Source: Ophiura sarsii
Taxonomy: Eukaryota; Echinodermata; Ophiuroidea; Amphilepidida; Ophiuridae
Assembly (NCBI GenBank): GCA_035610835.1
Contig: CM069447.1
Location: 41,984,648-42,048,647 of the forward strand
DNA length: 64,000 nt
Reading direction: 5' to 3'
Below the pieces are notes generated by a model. It made no database searches. It worked only from the letters and a program-made list of their open reading frames with translations, and had not been told where the DNA came from. Numbering within the stretch: position 1 is the stretch's first letter; each line of letters starts with the position of its first letter. Below are positions 10,871-21,421 of the stretch, piece after piece. A program made the position numbers and the translations under genes.

Positions 10871-11325
10871 TGTAAAAGCCTATCACACAATATAAAGAAT
10901 GTTTGAAATGTCAAAAACATGTATATTATCACAAAAAGTGGCCTCAATCTTGAGACTTGGTGTGGGGTATGAATAATTTTGGACAGGCATAAAAACACAA
11001 TTCTTGTTCAATTCTATTGTTATGCAAAAAATGTTGAGCCCAAATATATTGATTTGTACTTGCAAACTAATTGTCTTTAGTGTAAAGCGAAAGTTCCACC
11101 ACTCCAGCTGGTATGAGAAAAACGCAAAAAACTCATATTTTCAAAGGGGTATGAATAATTGTGGGCTTAACCGTATATATATTTTCATGCTCAAATGCGC
11201 TACTGCAAAACTAATAACACACATTGTGTAGGTCTGTGATGAAGCTATAAGTCACAATTTTAAAAACAGCTAAAATTCGGCAAAGCGCAACAAATTAATC
11301 GCTGGAAATTATCACTTTTACAGTA

Positions 11326-11849
11326 CAGTTATCCGACCCCTTTTATCCGGATAACTCTGTTATCCGGTTAAATGATCCTAGAAGTTTTTTATAGCCTAAT
11401 CATATTTAGCCTAATCATATTTTCTTAATCTTATTTTGACACTCATCTTATTTTGACACGTTTGAAGGTCGTCCTTTGATGTTGGTAGTGCTGTTTAATG
11501 GGTGGCACTTTAATAAATAAAACATTGTTATCAAGGCTCAAGATAAGCGGGCGCTGGGCGATTTTTACCCTCGGTCCTTCTACCATAGCGCCTGGTGATG
11601 CTGAAAAATAAATAACCGAGCGCTGATATTTTGTCCAAACCAGCACTCGTTGACTATCGGGAAGCTTGCCCAAGACATCAAATTTTGAGTTTACAATGCT
11701 GCCACGCTGGATTTATTAAAAAAAAGTTAGCTCCCGGTAGACTGAAAGTAGCTCCCGGTTCTCAATAAATCCCATGATCCGGGCGCTACTTTTGAAAAAA
11801 TCCAGCCATTGGATGGTCCCATCATGACTGGACAACCAAGGTTGGACTG
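11326..11849. mobile_element. Pogo/Tigger-like non-autonomous element
   Basis: Flanked by TA on both sides (11324-11325 and 11850-11851), with ends CAGTTATCCGACC and GGTTGGACTG, typical of CAGT-starting pogo-type TIRs. The 524-bp interior has no transposase. The right arm lacks it: GTACTGTAAAAGTGATAATTT is continuous near 36810-36835. Insertion after the duplication is therefore likely. Confidence 0.6.
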
Positions 11850-12532
11850 TACTTGTTTATAATGTCATATTTCAATTTTTTGCAATGAATTTATTTTTTT
11901 ACTGCAAAAGACACCATAGATGTCTTTCAATATCATCAACAAAAATACATTTTTGTTTACAAATTAATGTATAAATTAGAAAATAACAAATTGTTCAGCT
12001 ACAATGTCTGATGAAATTATTCTAAAAAGATTATAAAACATCGAAATGATATAGTGCGATAAATACTTTTTTATTTCAACTTAAATTAATTGTGAATCAG
12101 AATTCTTGTTAAAAAACTATCACAAAGGTGTATGTTCAATTTATGGGATTTTACCATTTTTGGCAGACATTTTGACGGCCATTTTGAATGTGTGTGTACT
12201 TGACAGCCATTTTGAATTTCAAAAACGATTTTAATGTATTCTTTGTCACCCAAAACATATATAGACACTAAAATCACTAAAACAAAGTACTTTGGGCACA
12301 TTTTTTTTTTAAATTGTCGACGGGATCGTGTTCCCCGGAAAATCTTAGTATAAAAACAACCTCAAACAGAACACCCTTTCCCATCCGTTCGTGGCTGAGA
12401 GGCTGACTAATAAGAATTTATGTCTATAAAAACCAACTGGCGGTGAGGTTTTTTATTTCATACAGAAAAAACAATACTCAGTCATGTTTGACTCAGTCCA
12501 TGGTGGTGCAACGATTCTGACATGAAACATAC
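11850..12532. other. Intron DNA of the left gene, no separate feature seen
   Basis: AT-rich intron sequence. Parts near 11880-12100 match 36600-36800 in the right arm. The stretch 12100-12530 shows no counterpart of the FLYWCH-like exon. Confidence 0.5.
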
Positions 12533-12683
12533 CTTTTTCATTTTTCTTGCGTTGTTTTTTCTTCTGCTTCTCTTTGCTAGGAGACTGTTCCAGCTGTTCC
12601 AACTTGTACCTCTTATCAGAAATCTCAGACAAGTGCGAGTAATTGTTACTCGCCTCCATGGCCAATGGCAACACCTGTTACTA
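12533..12683 (-). CDS. First coding exon of left gene (MEASNNYSHL...)
   Basis: The exon begins after the acceptor GTTTTGATTTCAG (start 12683). The ATG at 12659-12657 sits in a good Kozak context (GGCCATGG). It encodes 42 residues plus one base and ends at the donor GAAAAAG|GTATGTTT. The peptide is charged and ends in a basic, nuclear-localisation-like stretch (KEKQKKKQRKKNEK). Being phase 1 it fits the giant exon at 8626 exactly. It differs from the right copy at 6 of 127 bases, five of them amino-acid changes (A/S, E/K, P/S, E/K, R/K). An upstream 5' untranslated exon must exist because an acceptor precedes the start codon; I could not locate it. No known domain. Confidence 0.8.
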
Positions 12684-12689
12684 CTGAAA

Positions 12690-13108
12690 TCAAAACAAAT
12701 AATCACATAGTTTAGAACAAAACAAACGACCAACTCTAGGCAGTGGCTTAGCGAGGGTGAAGGGCACATTGGGAAAGGGTAGATCCCAGTGGCTTATCTG
12801 GTGTCTTTGTCAAGGGGGCAAAGGGTATTTTTTCTCTGTGAACACCAGCTCGACCCTATTACGTAAAAAATGGTGCAGCTGGGTTGTTTATTCCACCTAA
12901 TGACGTCACATCCTAAACTTGATGCGCAAGTAGCGCATGGAATGTTAACAACATATTTACACGAATCTGGCCATTATTAAGGTACAATTTTTTGTTAAAC
13001 AGGCTTCTATAATGATATTCCTGGACAAATGCTTGTATAGCGCACGAAAAGTTGCCATTTCTATACTAAATTGCCCATCATCAAACAGGACAAGGGGCAA
13101 ATTGTTTA
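12690..13108. other. No gene seen, upstream of left exon 1
   Basis: Positions 12690-12790 match the right arm (32360-32680), including the empty site GCCACTGCCTAGA for a right-arm insertion. 12790-13108 shows no supported feature apart from a short TGACGTCA octamer near 12900. Confidence 0.4.
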
Positions 13109-13470
13109 GATGTGATCTTTTCCAAGTAGCGCCCTTTATCATTGATTTTTACTATGAAAGCAAATTTTCTTGTAGATTTGCATTTTTGATCATAAATCGC
13201 AATTCCAAGTTACAGAGCGATACGATTTCTAATTACCTCAAAATCATGGTTTTAGAGTGAATTTAGAGTGAAAATATGAACTGTTGTGTTATCCCGACAG
13301 TTTATTTTCACTCTAAAACCATGATTTTGAAGTAATTAAGAATCGTATCGCCCTGTAACTTGGAATGTATGTACGATTTATGATCAGAAATGTAAATTTG
13401 CAAGAAAATCTGCTTTCAATGTTTTTTTCGATGTTGAGGGCGTTCCCTGGAAAGATCACATAATATACCT
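13109..13470. mobile_element. TTAA-type MITE, degenerate copy
   Basis: This is a long imperfect hairpin: AAAATCATGGTTTTAGAGTG at 13240 pairs with CACTCTAAAACCATGATTTT at 13310. The right end is GATCACATAATATACCTTAA; the left end is eroded. An intact copy lies at 52149-52519 with TTAA on both sides. The TTAA target suggests a piggyBac-type or other TTAA-specific family. Confidence 0.65.
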
Positions 13471-13731
13471 TAAGTAAATCCCTTAGATTCTTCAAATAGG
13501 GACAATTCACCCATCCCCAAAGGGGGAGGGGCGATCCCTGAAGTTATGTAATGCACGATTACACAAAAAGTGTTTCGATGTTTTTTGTAATACACACTCT
13601 TTGATTTGTTGTGAACCAATTGATTGGCCCATCAGAGCTCTTTGCAGAGAGAGTTGACCATGTGATTTATAATCACTCAACTCATTTACCTTGTTATAAT
13701 ATCTGTTCTAGGCTATTGTTCACATTTACTC

Positions 13732-14010
13732 TTAACCCTAACTCTACCCCCCACTTTTTTCAGAATTTTTTCTTCAACGCGGAAAATCGACCAAAATATC
13801 CCCCGATCCCCCCGGGATTTGATCCAGGGACCTCTCGCACCAGAGGCGAGGGATTCCACACTTCACCATGGCTGTCAAGCAGAGTTCTGGGCAGTGTATT
13901 GCCCAGACTGTATGTATTGGGTCCATTTTTTCATCAAAAAACTTCCACGCCGGGTGGTACCAACGTGCCCAGTCGTGGTATTTTGGGGTATATGGTAGTG
14001 TTAGGGTTAA
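13732..14010. mobile_element. TIR element with TTAACCCTAAC ends and a tRNA-like core
   Basis: The ends TTAACCCTAACTCTACC and GGTAGTGTTAGGGTTAA are inverted. On the minus strand, 13800-13870 resembles a tRNA: a perfect anticodon arm CTCGC-CTCTGGT-GCGAG and a T-arm with ATCAAAT loop. A related copy without a clear tRNA part is at 35959-36145 (shared GGGTCCATTTTTTC and AAAACTTC). It may be a MITE that absorbed a tRNA or SINE. Confidence 0.5.
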
Positions 14011-14012
14011 TG

Positions 14013-14850
14013 TATAATAATAATAATAATAATAACCATATTTGTATAGCGCCTAACATCGAGATCCCTAAGCGCTTTAACATAAAAACATAATAACAAA
14101 CACATACATGGATATGGACTACAATTAAAAAGCCTTTGTGAACAAATGAGTCTTTAAGGATTTCTTAAACTGAAATATGGTCTCTGCATTTTTCACATGA
14201 AGTGGAATATTATTCCAGAGTTCTGCAGCTGACACAGAGAAGGAACGTTGACCATACTGAGTGGACGTTGAAGAGCAGACAAGACGCGATAGAGATGAAG
14301 AACGAAGATTGCGTGAAGGTGTATATTGTTTGATTAGATCTTGAAGATAGATTGGCGCAGTACCATGAAGACATTTATAAGTCAGAAGTAATATTTTATA
14401 CACAATACGATACTTGATAGGCAGCCAGTGCAGATCACGGAGAGTTGGAGTTATGTGATCATGTTTGCGTGAAAGAGTGATTAATCTTGCAGCAGAGTTC
14501 TGAATTCTTTGAAGCTTGTTTATCTGCGAATTTGGAAGGCCGTGTAAAAGACTGTTACATTGATCTAAGCGACATGTAATAAATGCATGAACCAGCATTT
14601 CAGTTGATTTTTTGTCGAGAAACTTTCTAATCTGTCCAATACGATACAGAGCAAATGAAGCAGAACGGCATATGTTTTTGACAAAGACATCCATTTTCAA
14701 ATCATTCTGAACAATGACTCCCAAATTGCGAGCACTCTTTACTGGTTCAATCAAAGAGTCACAGATTTGAACATGTTCCAAAGGAGATGAATTTCTGAAT
14801 CGGGATGAAATATGGAGAAACTCAGTTTTATCATCATTAAGATATATATA
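14013..14850 (-). pseudogene. 5'-truncated non-LTR retrotransposon (RT C-terminal part)
   Basis: The minus strand reads DDKTEFLHISSRFRNSSPLE from about 14845, then an open 218-codon stretch (14125-14781) with CR1/L2-type C-terminal features: KSARNLGVIVQNDL, LVHAFITCRLDQCNSLLHGL, LQRIQNSAARLI and DLHWLPIKYRIVYKILLLTY. The catalytic YADD core is upstream and missing. The 3' end runs through a GGCGCTATACAAAT tail into an ATT repeat (14018-14035), as in CR1/L2/Crack elements. This is a dead insertion from 5' truncation at reverse transcription. Confidence 0.85.
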
Positions 14851-14884
14851 AAAATATAAAAATGAAATCCCACGTATGCCATCA

Positions 14885-15120
14885 AATGTGAATCAGTATT
14901 GCCACACTCTCATCTTTTGTATCAGCATTGGCATCCCACTGCTGCCACCATGTGGATAAATGTTGCCACACTTCATCTTTTGTATTGCAGTTTTAGTGTT
15001 ATCCCACTGTTGCCACCAATTGTGAATTTATTACACAACATAAATATTTTGTATCAACACTGTCATCCCACTGCTGCCACCAAATGAGAATTTATTGCAC
15101 ATTAGGCGACACACACAAAT
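14885..15120 (-). repeat. Minisatellite with GGTGGCAGCAGTGGGATG unit, left arm
   Basis: Four degenerate units of roughly 55-70 bp read, on the minus strand, GGTGGCAGCAGTGGGATG, then AATGCTGATACAAAA, then a TGTAATAAATTCACA-like part. The same array lies inverted at 30690-30905, with a further block at 31595-31955. Function unknown. Confidence 0.65.
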
Positions 15121-15689
15121 CCTGTGTTCTAACAGACCTCTCAGGTTGGGTCGGTTGGTCCAAGGCTTTTTTTCTTCTTATTTTTTCTCCATCAAAATGA
15201 CCGTAAAAATCAAGAAAACATCTGAACGAATATTGCTTTTTTTTTGACAAGCACACAAAAAATGTGATTAACCCATTTCCCTCATGCCCCCCCCCCTCAC
15301 TAGCCCCGAGTCACGAACCTCCCCTTCCCCCACCCCCAGTCAGTTCATGCCCCACCTCATTTCGGTATGCATCCCATCCCAGTAAAATAATAAATACTTT
15401 CAAATCCCAGAATAATACTTCCACCAAACACGATGGTTAATATATTACGCCCCTCTGTTATCACCTCTCCATTATACAAATAGTTTATGTGACCTATCGC
15501 CCAAATGTTTTCATCATTGATTTCAATGAAATGAAGGGGGGAAATGGGCTACTTTCACCAGACCATGGCAATACTGCGCGGAACACGAAGACTGGGATAA
15601 TAATATAGATTATTTCTAGAGCTGTCAATGAATAGAGCAAGAGTAAACAACATTCCACACTTGTGATGGCTCGGTAGCCTAATTGATAT
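15121..15689. other. No gene seen
   Basis: Arm sequence matched in inverse at 30480-30670 (AACCTGAGAGGTCTGTT and the poly-C or poly-G stretch near 15288). Nothing else supported. Confidence 0.4.
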
Positions 15690-15697
15690 GTCTAGAC

Positions 15698-16140
15698 TAG
15701 GGACAGGGAAAATGCTCAAAAGCGCAAAAGCACCAAAAAAAAGCACCTTTTGCCCCAAAAAAGCACTTTTTGCTCAAAAAAACACTTTTTCATCACACAG
15801 CAATTTTTTTCAAAAATTGTCTAAATGTTTAACAAATAATGCCCATTTACCTAAAAATCAACAAGTTACATAACTGTGGCTGCACTTAGTATAGTTTGAA
15901 TGTAGTTTTAAATGTAAAATGATGGCTTTGACAACGAAAAAAGAAATATAAAAACATGCAATATAGTCGCGCTTTTGGATTTATTTTTAACGCATATGGC
16001 ATAATTTTGGTGAAAAAGCACCTTTTAACTAAAAAAAAGCACCTTTTAACTAAAAAAGCACCTTTTGCTCCAAAAAGCACTTTTTCCCAAATCAAGCAGC
16101 ACTTTTAGTGCTTTTAAAAAGCGCAAAATCCCTGTCCTTA
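15698..16140. mobile_element. hAT-like TIR element A with 8-bp target GTCTAGAC
   Basis: TIRs TAGGGACAGGGAAAATGC and GCAAAATCCCTGTCCTTA are flanked on both sides by GTCTAGAC (15690-15697 and 16141-16148). Subterminal AAAAAGCACCTTTT words recur at both ends. The 8-bp duplication fits hAT, although the palindromic target weakens the argument. No transposase. Confidence 0.6.
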
Positions 16141-16148
16141 GTCTAGAC

Positions 16149-16705
16149 CAAGCATGTGCAACCTTTTCTACCACGCGGGCCGCATTGTGATTTTGAGATC
16201 CATTCACGGGCCGCAGTGAATGTCAAACATTCCAAAACACATCCGGACACCCGCTTCTCTTCGCCATTTTAACCAGGGATTTTAACACGCAATCACAAGT
16301 TTGTTTTGATGAAAGAAATGCGCGCACAGCGCGCGAAGATTTTGGACGTTACACTTATTTTTGCTATGATTGAGGTACATTTCTGCTTTAAACAAGTTTC
16401 TACCAAAAGAAAATCCATTTGGGGTACACATGCGCAGTAGCGCGCGAAACAATTAGATCTGTGCACTTTTGACCATCATAATTCCATGATTCCTCTTGTC
16501 TAATTAACCGACAGTGCTAATCTCAACCGACACGATAGTCAATATTGGGGGGAAATTGGCCCCCTCGCCCCCCTCTGGCTAAACCAATTCGCCATTAGTG
16601 TAACCTAGGGAGTTCCGGTTAAAACGGGCCGCATCAATGGGGATTTTGGGATTGCTTCGCGGGCCGCAGATTAGAGGCCGGCGGGCCGCAGGTTGCACAC
16701 GATTG
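16149..16705. mobile_element. hAT-like TIR element B abutting element A
   Basis: TIRs CAAGCATGTGCAACCT and AGGTTGCACACGATTG are flanked by GTCTAGAC (16141-16148 and 16706-16713). The ends are followed by GCGGGCCGCA words, as in many hAT-Charlie-type elements. It shares one target copy with element A, so three copies of GTCTAGAC delimit the pair. Non-autonomous, 557 bp. Confidence 0.75.
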
Positions 16706-16713
16706 GTCTAGAC

Positions 16714-17457
16714 GACCAGATACATGTTGAGGCCTTTGGTATTGTTTAGCTATTGATAGGCGGTGAACTACGACCGTGGAAGGAGTGGATTTAAAAAGCG
16801 CGATCTTTGATGAAAGAGCGCACATATAGAGAGGTTGAGAGAAAGGGCAAGAGCCTTAAAGATAGTAGGATATAACCCTAAATCTGCGTCAATACTAATA
16901 TAGACTGTCAATTGCAAATTGTGTAATGTGTATTTTCAACAACAACATTTATTTTGTGTGCCCTCATTGATTGTTTTACCATACATTGTATGTCTAGACT
17001 CGGTTTACAGAACATCTTTGCGCTTAACACATCGTCTAGACACAGACAAAAGCTAAACAATTTCAGTTGCTGATGTTTATATTTTTTCTTTGTCAACTTC
17101 ACAATAATTTTCTTATTATAAAATTATAGAATGAAATGAAAGTGCAATTTTGTTGGGCATGATATAATCTAATAGTAATACTAATACTAATGTATGTATG
17201 TACATCAATGTCACAATTTAAGGACACTTCAATTGTTAAGGTCTGTGAACATACTCCACAACGCTGTAACGCTTCATGCTCTCACACATGCACACTAGTG
17301 CTCATTTAAACGCAAGCTGTAAGCAAACGCCCGATCTGCAGGAAATGGTTTTCCAATAATTCTATCAGTCTATACTTCAAGGGAGGGGGGGGCAATGCTG
17401 GGGTCTATCTATCTATCTATCTATCTATCTATTCGATATAGTGCAGAATTCATTTAT
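16714..17457. other. Arm sequence without a gene; TCTA microsatellite
   Basis: Positions 16860-17345 match 29500-30300 in the right arm in inverse orientation. A (TCTA)n microsatellite occupies 17404-17433. No ORF or RNA gene is supported. Confidence 0.5.
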
Positions 17458-20382
17458 ATATGGCTCATTCCATGAAGTTGGGGCATTTGTTAAAATAGCA
17501 GAATTTGGTACTTTAGGCAGCTTATAAACTGTTTTACTCTATGTGTATATCAAATTTTTTTAGTGTCCAAAAACAGCACTAGGTTATAGTATTGAGCCAT
17601 GAAAAAAAAAAAAATCGACCCTTCCTTGAAGAAGAAAAAAATAAAAAATTAGGTGGTGTCCAAGACCATTTTTGCTAAAAAACGTGACATGGAAAACACA
17701 ACAATTAATATGAGTTTTATGTAAGCAAAACTATCATAGAATTGCTTGGAAATCGATTTGATTAATAAAAGATACATGTATTCATAGTTTACTGACCAAA
17801 ACACCTCGTCACGCTGGACTGATTTTTCACCCAAGCAACATGAAAATTGCCTTTCCGATGCTACGCACGGTGTCCACAAAATATACACGTGTAGCATCGG
17901 GAGTTTTCATTGCTGAATGGGGGTAGTTCTCTATCATACATTTTTAAATTATTTTCCAAAATTAAGAGCATATATCAATTGAAAACTATTGCAAATGAGA
18001 ATAAATTTCATGAAGACCATTCCATATATTCATGAAAAAGTATACCGTGCCGTGTGCATGGTGTCCTAACCATAAAATGTAGCATCGTGATAAACATCCT
18101 ATGCAATTTGTGGGAATCCCCCCCTGGAGATAAATAAAACATTCCATATTTCTTTTTGTAAGGATAGAGGTCAATAGCTATCAGGTTTGTTTGGAATTTG
18201 CCACACGTGGGCTAGTTTTATCAAGGTTTCAGTCGCTGGTGTCCCGTTGTAGCATCGGGACTTTTATGTAGCATCAAAATGTAAACATTGGATAGTTTTG
18301 TGAATGGTAAGTGCGATTGTAATTATTTCTTAATGTTGCTTGTATGTCTGTATTTATTAATGCATTTTTATTGAAAGGGAAACACTGAATCGGAATTTTT
18401 TTTCATGTTATGATATTAATTTTGAGTCACGGACGCCATAATAATTTGGCGTCCATGTAGCATCGGGCATAGCATGGGCAATAGTTTGCATTGGGTATCG
18501 TTATAGTTCGTTGAAATTGTATTTTTTTTGTAGAATCACATCATTAATAAACTTTGAAGTTAATAATGAATTAGTTTTTGCTCTTTTAATGCTAATAATA
18601 TAGCTTACCAATACGATGCTACATGGACACCATGTCCATGTAGCATTTCATAAAATTTGCCTAATTAGACTAAAACAATTACCCCATTCGAAATTATCCA
18701 TCACCCAAAACATTCAAAACATTGCCTACATTTTACTACACTTTACAGAAAAAAGGCATATTATGAGAGATGTATATCTAATGAAATATATTAATACACA
18801 ATGCTACATGGACACCATTTCCATTAGCATTTCACTGAATTCACAATAAACATTCCCTTATTTTAGTTTTATTTACTATAAATAAAACAAATAATTGTAA
18901 ATCATTCAAGTTCTCTATCCTTTGCTATTCTTTTTCATGTTAAATGAATAATAAATAAAAACTCCAGCATGATTTTAATATAAATATTTTCCTGCAACAC
19001 AAAAAGTGCAACATGAATAAATAATCTACTCCAATATCAATACACAATGTTCCATGAAGATACTAAGCCATAGGGTTTATTTTGTTTTGCTTTGCAGGTT
19101 CTTGACATTAATTCAGAAGACAGTTCTATCGTCCTGGAATTTATGGAGATGAAGACAAGGAACCCATCATTTTCAAAAACTAGTACCTTTCCAAAGAAAT
19201 CCATCATGGCAATTAAATTATTTTTTTGCAAACTGACTTTTTAAGTGATCAAACTTGTCAATCATCTTTATCAATAATAGAGGATGATTCAATCAGAAAC
19301 AAGCAAAGAGACTAAGATCACAAAGGGTACTTTAAGAACAACACTGCATGAAGTTTGTTTCAGTGGACATCTTAAGTTTCTTTGATCAATGGTGTATTGT
19401 TATTGTGTAATTGTAAGAAATGGTGTATGTGTATCATAGGTAATTATGTTTTATGCTTCATGGCAGGTTATCTTTTTGTGTAATTTGTAGTTTTACAATC
19501 CATGTTATTAATTTTATCGTGTGCTTATAACATAAAAAGTTAACATCATAGTACATCCTCTCTATTGATCTGAAAAAGATGCACCTGTTCAAGCTGTTCC
19601 AAATATTTTAGGGCACGGTGTCCATGTAGCATCGTAATACTTGAGTACACAGAAAAGGTAAATTTTACATGAACAGTGTTTAGATAAATTTCAAGCAATT
19701 CACTCTGTGTATCTACTTGATATGATGAACAAGTAGACAAACCATTCACACTCAAATAATTGTAACAGTATGAATAGTCTTATTATTAACAATGTTACAA
19801 GACGCGGTGTCCATGTAGCATCGGTAGTGCATTTTATAACATTATACAGGTAAATAATACTTCATATACTTACTTTATGACTATAATGTAATCAATGTGC
19901 ATGGTTTATAGAGTACTTTACATCAAACAAATATTGATATGTACTTTATTTAAATTCATTATACAAATTGCAAAATAAAGAGTCACTTTTCAATGAGTTT
20001 TTACATAAAACAGTTAATCTACGATGTCTTGTTCGTTAAGTTATGTTCAACCTAGACAAATCTGGTTTCTTTTCATGTATTTGTGGTTCCAAGTAGTTAA
20101 TTGAGGTATAGAAACTTGGCCCACATCTTAAGCTATTTTATTAGAAAATGATATGGAAATGAGAAATGGTGTCCATGTAGCATCAGGATTTTTGGAAATG
20201 TCATCCAACTGTTGAACATGTGCGGTTATTTTACACCAAATGTTACATTAAAATAAAAAGTTCTACATTGGACTTTGGTAAATGTAGAACCTAAAAAAGA
20301 AGAAAGAGTTGGAAAATATCCATTTTGAAAATTTCACTTGGATGTCACATAATATGCCCCAACTTCATGGAATGAGCCATAT
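17458..20382. mobile_element. 2.9-kb TIR element with scattered GGTGTCCATGTAGCATCG motifs
   Basis: The ends ATATGGCTCATTCCATGAAG (continued by TTGGGGCAT) and ATGCCCC...GGAATGAGCCATAT are near-perfect inverted repeats of 29 bp. Inside, the motif GGTGTCCATGTAGCATCG or close variants occurs about a dozen times: near 17867-17900, 18057-18090, 18238-18261, 18448-18468, 18613-18649 (both orientations), 18799-18816 (inverse), 19614-19638, 19803-19825 and 20166-20187. Such spread-out repeats look like binding sites for a cognate protein. One spliced-exon-like fragment (19098-19244) is the only coding trace. The right arm lacks the element. Superfamily unknown. Confidence 0.75.
19098..19244 (+). pseudogene. 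Terminal-exon-like fragment inside the 2.9-kb element
   Basis: A strong acceptor (TTTGTTTTGCTTTGCAG) is followed by 48 open codons ending at TAA. The peptide VLDINSEDSSIVLEFMEMKT followed by RNPSF...FPKKS resembles the short C-terminal beta-type domain (V..I..ED..V.FM......F.WP) that I associate with transposon-encoded or transposon-linked proteins in marine animals; the expected Trp is missing. It is probably the last exon of a lost element-encoded or captured gene. The match is from memory of the pattern only. Confidence 0.4.
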
Positions 20383-20570
20383 GAATATTGTCGCACTGCA
20401 TATTTCCTGAAACCTAGGAATACTTATGGAATATTTGTGTACAGGTAACAGACCCGGGATGATCCCCTACTCTTTACGAGGAGGTCTGCAACAAATTAAC
20501 GTGTTCAGGGTGAATCGTCTGAATACACGGGACCAACGGCTTAACGTGACTCTCCGAATCACGGCAAACT
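20383..20570. other. No feature seen
   Basis: Short stretch between the 2.9-kb element and the GACGTCCCG unit. It has no match to the right arm that I could see. Confidence 0.35.
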
Positions 20571-20920
20571 GACACTCACAACGCTACCGGTCACTGTCAC
20601 TGTCACTGTCAGTGGTCGAGCGTTGTAGAGTATTGTTCACGCCAATCACGGCTTTTCAAAAAATTGAGTCCATTAAGACTCAATTTAATGTCTTGCTAGA
20701 CGTCCCGTAAAAAGTAACTGAGTGAGTAGGTCTGGATGATGTGAGAATACTAAGTCTAAAATTAAGTTCTATAGATATCAAGCAATTCAAATGTGTTGTA
20801 TTTGATTTTTGTAGTTCTTCTCTACTCATTCATCATGTCATTTATTTACTTCTCCCGTTCAAGTTCTACGACACGTCAATAATCAGCAGGATCCATGATA
20901 ATAAGTCAACATCAGGCGCG
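20571..20920 (-). repeat. GACGTCCCGTAAAAAGTA unit, left arm (single copy)
   Basis: The unit contains an inner GACGTCCCGTAAAAAGTA, GAGAATACT and a distal TAGCGTTGTGAG-type part with a CACTGT microsatellite near 20595-20612. The right arm has two tandem copies (27990-28295 and 28300-28530) in opposite orientation. It marks the inner limit of the palindrome. Confidence 0.6.
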
Positions 20921-20929
20921 TAGCCAGCA

Positions 20930-21321
20930 TTGTCATTCCGGGGGGGCAAGCATCAATATCGTCCCTATTTTTTTTTATGTCCCTAAAAAATTTTCGTCAA
21001 AGGTTGCCCCAATTTTTTTTCTAGTCACTTACCTCGTGAATTTTCACGTAAGTGGGGGGGAAGGGTGAGGTATCAAAAATTTCGCACAGTCCCCAAAAAA
21101 TCGCACAGTCAAACAAAATCGCACAGTACCAATTTCTCGTCCCCATTTTTTAGCTTCTCCATCCCCATTTTAGCAACAAATTTCGAACAGTTCAAAAAAA
21201 TAATCGCAGTCCAAAAAAAATCGCACAGTAAATGTACTACATGGAACAATTTCTCGTCCCCATTTCTCTTCTCTTTCCCTTCTCCTTCCCCTTTCCCTTC
21301 TCCCGCTCCTTCCCCTTTCCC
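20930..21321 (+). repeat. Low-complexity run of AAAATCGCACAGT words before the gap
   Basis: The stretch begins GGCGCGTAGCCAGCATT, resembling TIR ends such as 26476, then has repeated AAAAATCGCACAGTC and CTCGTCCCCATTTT words and a pyrimidine tract ending at the assembly gap. Reading frames across it are artefacts. Confidence 0.45.
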
Positions 21322-21421
21322 NNNNNNNNNNNNNNNNNNNNNNNNNNNNNNNNNNNNNNNNNNNNNNNNNNNNNNNNNNNNNNNNNNNNNNNNNNNNNNN
21401 NNNNNNNNNNNNNNNNNNNNN
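21322..21421. other. Assembly gap (100 N)
   Basis: Exactly 100 N, a conventional gap size, following a C/T-rich tract. The real length is unknown. It lies in the spacer between the palindrome arms. Confidence 0.98.

Larger units (their letters stand above)
9494..11173. mobile_element. Tc1/mariner foldback: two 5' halves head to head
   Basis: TIRs CAGTTAAGTCCACAATTATT and its counterpart ...AATAATTGTGGGCTTAACCG, both followed inward by CATACCCC, are flanked by TA. From each end the sequence runs inward through the same 5' region and the same N-terminal transposase segment, and the two halves meet near 10390. The element is thus an inverted pair of 5' halves with no catalytic part. The right arm has the empty site near 36980 (GAAAATATA joined to TGTTGCGCG), so insertion followed the large duplication. 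Confidence 0.8.
1700..20900 (+). repeat. Left arm of a large inverted duplication
   Basis: Read on the minus strand, this segment matches 28000-47350 in the same order. Shared landmarks are the 3' flank of the giant gene (ACGGACGGACGGATTT near 2325 and 46945), the giant exon, the intron flank (8640-8690 versus 37450-37500), exon 1 (12.6 kb versus 32.7 kb), a minisatellite (14.9-15.1 kb versus 30.7-30.9 kb), the sequence at 16.9-17.3 kb versus 29.6-30.2 kb, and the unit with GACGTCCCGTAAAAAGTA (20.7 kb versus 28.2 kb). In exon 1 the arms differ at 6 of 127 positions. Indels are numerous and mostly transposons. The outer boundary is approximate. Confidence 0.85.
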
